Assembly (NCBI GenBank): GCA_015494385.1
Contig: WGBJ01000072.1
Location: forward strand, 1 to 9,800
Source: Marinosulfonomonas sp.
Lineage (GTDB): Bacteria; Pseudomonadota; Alphaproteobacteria; Rhodobacterales; Rhodobacteraceae
Reading direction: 5' to 3'
Length of the DNA stretch: 9,800 bases
Shown here piece by piece: positions 5,797 through 9,800 of this stretch. The notes beneath the pieces were generated by a model, which saw only the letters and a list, made by a program, of their open reading frames with translations, searched no databases and had not been told where the DNA came from. Position numbers and translations under genes: made by a program. Within the stretch, counting starts at the first letter, position 1; each line of letters opens with the position of its first letter.

Positions 5797-7170
5797 TCAG
5801 GCGGGTCGAACAACCTTGGATGGATTAAGCGTGCCTTTGGGGTCCAGTACAGATTTGATATCCCCCATCACATCCCAGCCGCCCCCATGTTCGGCCTGCA
5901 TATAATCCAGCTTGCCCATGCCAATGCCGTGCTCGCCGGTGGCGGTGCCGCCCATTGCCAGCGCCCGTTCGACCATGCGGTTTGACAGCTCTTTTGCGGC
6001 TTTCATTTCATCGGCATTGCCCGGTTCCACCAACAGGATCGCGTGGAAATTGCCATCCCCCACATGGCCAAGGATCGGACCCGGAATAGGGCTGGCGGCG
6101 ATGTCGGCGCGGGTTTCCTCGACCGCTTCGGCAAGGCGGGAAATGGGCACGCAAACATCGGTGACAACGGCGGTGGCCCCTTTGCGCAGGGCAACACAGG
6201 CGTAATAGGCCTTGTGGCGCATGTCCCAGAGCGCGTTGCGCTCTTCGGTTCTGGCGGACCATTTGAAGCCGGTGCCGCCCATGTCCTGCACGATTTCGCC
6301 AAAGCGTTCGGCCTGCTCGGCAACGCCCGCATCCGAGCCGTGAAATTCCACCAGCAGATGCGGCACTTCGGGCATATCAGTGCCGGAATAGGCGTTGCAG
6401 GCGCGCGTGGTGTCAGCGTCGATAAATTCGATCCGCGCCATCGGGATGCCCATCTGGATGGTGGTAATCACCGCGTTTACCGCATCGCCAATATCGTTAA
6501 AGGAACAGACGGCGGATGAAATTGCCTCGGGCTGGCCATGCAGGCGCAGGGTCAGTTCGGTGATGATGCCAAGGGTGCCCTCGGCCCCGACAAACAGCGC
6601 GGTCAGATCGTAACCGGCAGAGGATTTGCGCGCGCGGCTGCCGGTGCGGATGATGCGGCCATCGGCCAGCACCACCTGAAGCGCCAGAACATTGTCGCGC
6701 ATAGTGCCATATCGCACCGCGGTGGTGCCGCTGGCACGCGTGCTGGCCATGCCGCCAAGGGTGGCGTTGGCACCGGGATCGACCGGAAAGAACAGACCGG
6801 TTGTGCGCAGTTCTGTGTTCAACTCCTCGCGGGTCAGGCCGGGCTGGATCACCACATCCATGTCCTCGGCGTTCACGGCCAGTAGGCGATTCATGCGCCC
6901 CAGATCGATCGTTACGCCGCCCTTCACCGCCAATGTATGCCCCTCGAGCGAGGTGCCGGCACCATAGGGAATGACGGGGCAGTCATGGTCATTGCAAATC
7001 TTCACGATCTGCGAAACTTCGTCGGTATTCTCCGGATAGGCCACCGCATCGGGCGGGGCGGGGGCGAAATGGGTCTCGGATGCGCCGTGGGCCTCCAGAT
7101 CGGGCTTGGCCAGAGATAGACGATCCCCTAGAACAGTGGTTAATGCGGTGATTGCGGACTGGATGGTCAT
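5797..7170 (-). CDS. FAD-linked D-lactate/D-2-hydroxyacid dehydrogenase (LDHD/DLD/GlcD family)
   Basis: The 457-residue protein has the two-domain layout of the family: an N-terminal PCMH-type FAD-binding domain (about 38-215) and a C-terminal FAD-oxidase domain (about 220-455). FAD-contact motifs are PYGAGTSLEGHT (68-79), PVDPGANATLGGM (129-141), RYGTMRDNV (153-161) and VGAEGTLGIITE (194-205). The C-terminal signatures GHVGDGNFH (368-376) and TGEHGIGMGK (411-420) match D-lactate dehydrogenase (cytochrome) proteins such as mammalian LDHD. These oxidise D-lactate or other D-2-hydroxyacids and pass electrons to the respiratory chain; the exact substrate cannot be told from sequence. No signal peptide or membrane helix is seen, so it is probably cytoplasmic or membrane-associated. 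The ATG at 7170 has GAGG six bases upstream; the frame is open to 7422, but that extension overlaps the divergent ClC gene and looks non-coding. No partner iron-sulfur subunit is nearby. Confidence 0.92.
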   Translation of the reverse strand: MTIQSAITALTTVLGDRLSLAKPDLEAHGASETHFAPAPPDAVAYPENTDEVSQIVKICNDHDCPVIPYGAGTSLEGHTLAVKGGVTIDLGRMNRLLAVNAEDMDVVIQPGLTREELNTELRTTGLFFPVDPGANATLGGMASTRASGTTAVRYGTMRDNVLALQVVLADGRIIRTGSRARKSSAGYDLTALFVGAEGTLGIITELTLRLHGQPEAISSAVCSFNDIGDAVNAVITTIQMGIPMARIEFIDADTTRACNAYSGTDMPEVPHLLVEFHGSDAGVAEQAERFGEIVQDMGGTGFKWSARTEERNALWDMRHKAYYACVALRKGATAVVTDVCVPISRLAEAVEETRADIAASPIPGPILGHVGDGNFHAILLVEPGNADEMKAAKELSNRMVERALAMGGTATGEHGIGMGKLDYMQAEHGGGWDVMGDIKSVLDPKGTLNPSKVVRPA

Positions 7171-7252
7171 TGCGGGCCTCAAAGCTGTTTTGCGCAAGAT
7201 AGGCCAAGGTAACGCGGGGTTAAAGCCCGCAATTAAAAGTAGGGCGCTGGCG
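7171..7252. promoter_or_regulatory. Divergent control region between dehydrogenase and ClC genes
   Basis: The 82 bases between the two probable starts must hold the ribosome sites and at least part of both promoters. The dehydrogenase ribosome site is GAGG (minus strand, 7180-7177), and AGGG at 7241-7244 serves the GTG start of the ClC gene. A small hairpin, GCGGG (7214-7218) / CCCGC (7226-7230), and the 8-base palindrome TTGCGCAA (7190-7197) are visible. On the minus strand TTTAAC and TATCTT are 17 bases apart but match the consensus poorly. I see no convincing promoter box. Confidence 0.35.
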
Positions 7253-8941
7253 GTGCTGAACGAGGAAAAAACACTGGTGGCCCGCAAACTGGGCGAAGCG
7301 GCGGACAGCCTGCGCACCGGTCTGCGTGTGTTGCGCCAAAAGGGGCCAAGCCAGGTCCAGTTCTGGTTCATTGCACTGCTGATCGGCATTGCGTCGGGAT
7401 ACGCGGCACTTGGCTTTCGCAAGGGGATTACGGCGTTGCAAGGTTGGCTCTACGGGGCCGAAGATTTGCATATGCTGCACAGTTTTGCCGAAACGCTGCA
7501 ATGGTACTGGATCCTGACGATCCCGATTGCCGGCGGGCTGGTGGTGGGTCTGATTCTGAACCGCTTTACGGATGATGGTGTGGTGCGCTCGGTTGCCGAT
7601 GTGATCGAAGGCGCGGCAATGCACGAAGGGCGGGTCGAGCAGAAAGAGGGCATCGCCAGTGCCTTTGCCTCGATGATCACGCTGGCTTCGGGCGGGTCCA
7701 GCGGGCGCGAGGGGCCTGTGGTGCATCTGGCCTCGGTGATTTCCAGCTGGGTGTCGAACCGGATTAACGCCAACGGCATTACCGGGCGTGATCTGTTAGG
7801 GTGCGCCGTGGCGGCGGCGGTTTCGGTGTCGTTCAATGCGCCGATTGCGGGGGCGCTGTTTGCGCTGGAAGTGGTGTTACGGCACTTCGCGGTGCATGCC
7901 TTTGCGCCGATCGTGATTGCCTCTGTGGCGGGCACGGTGATCAGCCGGATACATCTGGGCGATGTTACCGAATTCACCGTTCCGGTCGAAGGGTCGCTGG
8001 TGTTTTATGTGGAATTGCCGGCCTTTATGATCCTCGGGCTGGTCAGTGGCCTTGTAGCTGTGGCGCTGATGAAGGCGGTGTTTTGGGCCGATGATCTGGG
8101 CACCTATGTGCAAAACCGCACCCATATGCCCCGCTGGCTGCGCCCCGCGGTGGCCGGTGCGATGCTGGGCGCGCTGGCGATTGTTTTTCCGCATATCATC
8201 GGGGTGGGGTATGAGACCACATCGCGGGCGCTGACCGGCAATCTGCTGTTGTATCAGGCAATGGTTTTCGCGGTGATCAAGGTGATTGCGGTGGCCATCA
8301 CCATGGCGGGCCGTATGGGCGGCGGCATTTTTTCCCCGTCGCTGATGACCGGTGCGCTGACGGGGCTGGCGTTCGGGCTGATCTCGACCTCGATCTTTCC
8401 CAATGTATCGGGGTCCGAAACCATCTATGCGCTGGCGGGCATGGGCGCGGTCGCGGCCGCCGTTCTGGGGGCACCTATTTCCACCACGTTGATTGTGTTC
8501 GAGCTGACCGGCGACTGGCAAACAGGGATCGCGGTGATGGTGGCTGTGTCGCTGTCCACGGCATTGGCCAGCCGGATCGTGGATCGGTCGTTCTTTTTGA
8601 CATTGCTGGAGCGCAAGGGCGTGCATCTGTCGGCAGGCCCGCAGGCGTATCTGTTGTCGATGTGCGGCGTGGCCAGCGTGATGCGGGCCAGGGGAACCGA
8701 AGGCGCGCCCTCGGATGATGCCTGTTGGGAGCTGATCGGGCAGGGGGTTTATATCGATGGCAATGCCACCCTGAAGCAAGCGATGCCGATTTTCGAGAGC
8801 ACCGCGCACGCCTTTATCCCCGTGGTGACGCTGGGCAGCGAGGCGGAGTCGCCGGAGCTGTGGGGGGCGCTGTTTCAGGTGGATGCGCTGAAAGCCTATA
8901 ACAAGGCACTGGCGGCTACGGCGGCCGAAGAACATTCGTAG
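7253..8941 (+). CDS. ClC-family chloride channel/transporter with C-terminal CBS-like region
   Basis: This is an integral inner-membrane protein of the ClC family, which moves chloride or similar anions as channels or H+/Cl- exchangers. Counting from the GTG at 7253 it has 562 residues, with many hydrophobic helices from QFWFIALLIGIASG (34-47) to about 450. Filter motifs are GSSGREGPVVH (148-158, gating Glu153) and GGGIFSPSLMTG (356-367). The helix NAPIAGALFALEVV (195-208) has Glu206-Val207, where the E. coli exchanger has Glu202-Glu203. The GSGIP-type first motif is not apparent, and a Phe (SFF, 446-448) appears at the expected Tyr445 position. The tail (about 470-545) looks like a CBS pair, with VASVMRA and ATLKQAMPIFESTAHAFIPVV. 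The start is uncertain: ATG codons at 7106 and 7163 overlap the divergent gene and lack ribosome sites, whereas GTG at 7253 has AGGG eight bases upstream. A second GTG at 7274 is also possible. Confidence 0.9.
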   Translation: MLNEEKTLVARKLGEAADSLRTGLRVLRQKGPSQVQFWFIALLIGIASGYAALGFRKGITALQGWLYGAEDLHMLHSFAETLQWYWILTIPIAGGLVVGLILNRFTDDGVVRSVADVIEGAAMHEGRVEQKEGIASAFASMITLASGGSSGREGPVVHLASVISSWVSNRINANGITGRDLLGCAVAAAVSVSFNAPIAGALFALEVVLRHFAVHAFAPIVIASVAGTVISRIHLGDVTEFTVPVEGSLVFYVELPAFMILGLVSGLVAVALMKAVFWADDLGTYVQNRTHMPRWLRPAVAGAMLGALAIVFPHIIGVGYETTSRALTGNLLLYQAMVFAVIKVIAVAITMAGRMGGGIFSPSLMTGALTGLAFGLISTSIFPNVSGSETIYALAGMGAVAAAVLGAPISTTLIVFELTGDWQTGIAVMVAVSLSTALASRIVDRSFFLTLLERKGVHLSAGPQAYLLSMCGVASVMRARGTEGAPSDDACWELIGQGVYIDGNATLKQAMPIFESTAHAFIPVVTLGSEAESPELWGALFQVDALKAYNKALAATAAEEHS

Positions 8942-8948
8942 ATCTATC

Positions 8949-8972
8949 GCCCGGGTTTAAAACCCGCTAGGC
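8949..8972. repeat. Inverted repeat after the ClC gene, before the CDGSH gene
   Basis: CGGGTTT (8952-8958) and AAACCCG (8960-8966) are perfect arms around one A. Outside them GCC (8949-8951) can pair with GGC (8970-8972) across a CTA bulge. The site starts eight bases after the ClC stop. No T-run follows, so terminator activity is doubtful. The right side contains GCTAGGC, like the GCTAG elements near the bamD and DUF427 genes, so it may instead belong to a promoter for the CDGSH gene. Confidence 0.4.
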
Positions 8973-9004
8973 TGATTTCGAACCGCAAACAGGAGACGCA
9001 AACA

Positions 9005-9196
9005 ATGAGTGAAGAAACCCGTATCGAGGTCCGCAAGGACGGCCCGTTGATCGTGAAAAACTGCAAAACGATCGTGCTGCCTGACGGCACCGTGGTCGAG
9101 GAAAAGGCGATGACCGCCCTGTGCCGCTGTGGTATGTCGAAAAACAAACCCTTTTGTGACGGTTCACACAGGGAAAACGGCTGGAGCGATGAATAG
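9005..9196 (+). CDS. Small CDGSH-type iron-sulfur protein
   Basis: This 63-residue protein carries the CDGSH signature: Cys40-Arg-Cys42, then eight residues, then Cys51-Asp-Gly-Ser-His55. These three Cys and one His bind a 2Fe-2S cluster, as in mitoNEET-like proteins. Unlike the mammalian proteins it has no N-terminal membrane anchor, so it should be soluble. Members act in redox or iron-sulfur handling, but the role of small bacterial ones is poorly known. The start is well supported by AGGAG at 8991-8995, nine bases before the ATG. It lies 63 bases after the ClC gene on the same strand and could be cotranscribed with it, or be driven from the GCTAG-containing spacer. It ends at a shared terminator facing the DUF427 gene. 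Confidence 0.93.
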   Translation: MSEETRIEVRKDGPLIVKNCKTIVLPDGTVVEEKAMTALCRCGMSKNKPFCDGSHRENGWSDE

Positions 9197-9213
9197 CCTG
9201 TGAGATCAAAGAG

Positions 9214-9242
9214 GCCCCGCATCAGGTGCGGGGCATGCTTTT
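9214..9242. terminator. Bidirectional intrinsic terminator between CDGSH and DUF427 genes
   Basis: GCCCCGCA (9214-9221) and TGCGGGGC (9227-9234) form a perfect eight-pair, GC-rich stem around the loop TCAGG. On the plus strand TTTT follows at 9239-9242; on the minus strand the stem is followed by CTCTTT. It therefore can end both convergent genes. It starts 17 bases after the CDGSH stop and lies six bases past the DUF427 stop. Confidence 0.85.
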
Positions 9243-9582
9243 ACAGTTCTTCGACGGTCACCTGTGCCGGATCAAAGGCCAGATAGCCCTTGATCTGTGC
9301 CACGGATTCCTTGGGGTCTTCATAAGACCAAACGGCGTTTTCCAGCACCAGACTTTTGGTCTGGATCGAGTAATAGCGTGCATCGCCCTTGTGCGGGCAG
9401 TGGCTGCTTTGCTCGCTTTCATCCAGAAAAATCATTGCAATATCGTCACGCGGGAAATAGATCACCGGTTTCATATCGCCTTCCAGCAGCTCCAGCGCAT
9501 TCTTGCTTTCGCCCAGAATAGCGCCGCCTGCGCGCACCACCCATTTGCCGTTGGCTTTATGAATCCTGATATGTTCCGACAT
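9241..9582 (-). CDS. DUF427 domain protein
   Basis: The 113-residue protein matches the DUF427 family (listed in Pfam as NTP_transf_9) over its whole length. Typical pieces are KWVVRAGGAILGES (13-26), PVIYFPRDDI (39-48), SSHCPHKGDARYYSI (59-73) and the end region ENAVWSYEDPKESV...GYLAFDP. The family is small, soluble and widespread in alphaproteobacteria, and its biochemical function is unknown to me; the CPHKG motif is conserved. No signal peptide or membrane helix is visible. The ATG at 9582 has GGGG eight bases upstream (plus-strand CCCC at 9591-9594). It converges on the CDGSH gene and shares a terminator with it. A candidate promoter lies at 9616-9626. Confidence 0.92.
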   Translation of the reverse strand: MSEHIRIHKANGKWVVRAGGAILGESKNALELLEGDMKPVIYFPRDDIAMIFLDESEQSSHCPHKGDARYYSIQTKSLVLENAVWSYEDPKESVAQIKGYLAFDPAQVTVEEL

Positions 9583-9615
9583 GCGTTGCGCCCCTGTGAT
9601 GTTGAGTGAGCACTG

Positions 9616-9626
9616 ACACTAGCACA
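9616..9626 (-). promoter_or_regulatory. Candidate promoter element of the DUF427 gene (TGTGCTAGTGT)
   Basis: Read on the minus strand, 9626-9616 is TGTGCTAGTGT. Its first eight bases, TGTGCTAG, are identical to the element at 992-999 upstream of bamD. It ends about 33 bases before the DUF427 ATG, a sensible distance for a -10 region. A -35 box is not clear; TGCAAA or GTGCAA lies 17-18 bases further upstream. The TAGCACA half (9620-9626) also pairs with TGTGCTA at 9656-9662. Confidence 0.35.
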
Positions 9627-9684
9627 TCTAAAGGGCGATTTGCACGTCCCAATCCTGTGCTACGGGATTTTTTCTTGGGTCGGG

Positions 9685-9800
9685 TCAAGGTTTGCCGTTC
9701 ATCATTTGCCAATGCAGACCAATGGAGGGGAAGAAAAACAGCAAAAACCCCAGTTTTGTATAGGCCAGATACATCGCCGGTAACCACAGAACCGAAATCA
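9685..9800 (-). CDS. C-terminal end of an unidentified membrane protein (partial)
   Basis: On the minus strand a frame enters from the right edge and ends with TGA at 9687-9685. The 37 visible residues begin ISVLWLPAMYLAY, continue with the very hydrophobic KLGFLLFFFPSIGLHW and end in QMMNGKP. This looks like the last membrane helix and short tail of an inner-membrane protein. I cannot name the family from so little. A competing minus-strand frame (9557-9787) overlaps DUF427 and has no recognisable features, so I prefer this one. The stretch 9583-9684 between the two genes holds the DUF427 upstream region and no clear terminator. Confidence 0.5.
   Translation of the reverse strand, partial: ISVLWLPAMYLAYTKLGFLLFFFPSIGLHWQMMNGKP

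Noticed and set aside
7171..7422. 84-residue extension of the FAD-dehydrogenase frame to 7422.
   Set aside because: It lies opposite the ClC coding sequence, resembles no family N-terminus, and the ATG at 7170 has a good ribosome site (GAGG).
7877..8935. Long minus-strand open frame (352 codons) opposite the ClC gene.
   Set aside because: Its composition (very rich in His, Arg and Gln) is typical of an antisense shadow; the ClC frame carries clear family motifs.
9649..9680. Possible terminator AATCC...GGATT followed by TTTTT on the plus strand (9651-9675).
   Set aside because: The stem has only five pairs with a nine-base loop, and no plus-strand gene ends there; on the minus strand, where a gene does end, the T-run becomes an A-run before the stem.
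9557..9787. Minus-strand ORF of 76 codons at the right end.
   Set aside because: It overlaps the start of DUF427 and shows no family features; the neighbouring frame ending at 9685 looks like a membrane-protein C-terminus.

Overview
The window looks like the chromosome of an alphaproteobacterium, most likely of the Rhodobacterales (Roseobacter/Rhodobacter) group. The evidence is the gene order lpxC-bamD-recN, the moderately high G+C of the coding regions, the wording of the RecN and FAD-dehydrogenase sequences, and GCTAG-type promoter-like elements. This placement is from memory of family sequences and was not tested by a search.

Region 1 (1-3587, plus strand) is a conserved envelope and repair block. 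It holds lpxC (first committed step of lipid A synthesis), bamD (lipoprotein of the outer-membrane protein assembly machine) and recN (SMC-like repair ATPase). bamD has its own candidate promoter, and recN follows it by only 21 bases. Two things stand out in recN: the Walker A glycine is replaced by valine (GETVAGKS), and a perfect 11-base inverted repeat lies just inside the gene.

Region 2 (3588-3832) is a 245-base spacer between convergent genes. It encodes no convincing protein but is rich in dyad symmetry: a 12-pair hairpin with a GGAA loop, a widely spaced ACCTGT/ACAGGT pair, and a perfect 16-base palindrome.

Region 3 (3833-5796, minus strand) holds a three-part regulator: a PAS-like N-terminal region, a LuxR-type helix-turn-helix in the middle, and an alpha/beta-hydrolase-fold C-terminus whose catalytic His and nucleophile elbow look degenerate. 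Upstream are a good sigma70-type promoter and a 15-base near-palindrome.

Region 4 (5797-8941) is a divergent pair: an FAD-linked D-lactate/D-2-hydroxyacid dehydrogenase (minus) and a ClC-family chloride channel or transporter with a CBS-like tail (plus). Their probable starts are 82 bases apart.

Region 5 (8942-9800) has a small CDGSH iron-sulfur protein (plus) facing a DUF427 protein (minus) across a clear shared terminator hairpin. The end of an unidentified membrane protein (minus) runs off the right edge.

Apart from the lpxC-bamD-recN block, the genes do not form one obvious pathway. I see no phage, transposase, CRISPR array, tRNA or rRNA. The most unusual item is the regulator with the central HTH and probable pseudo-hydrolase domain, together with the symmetric DNA around it.
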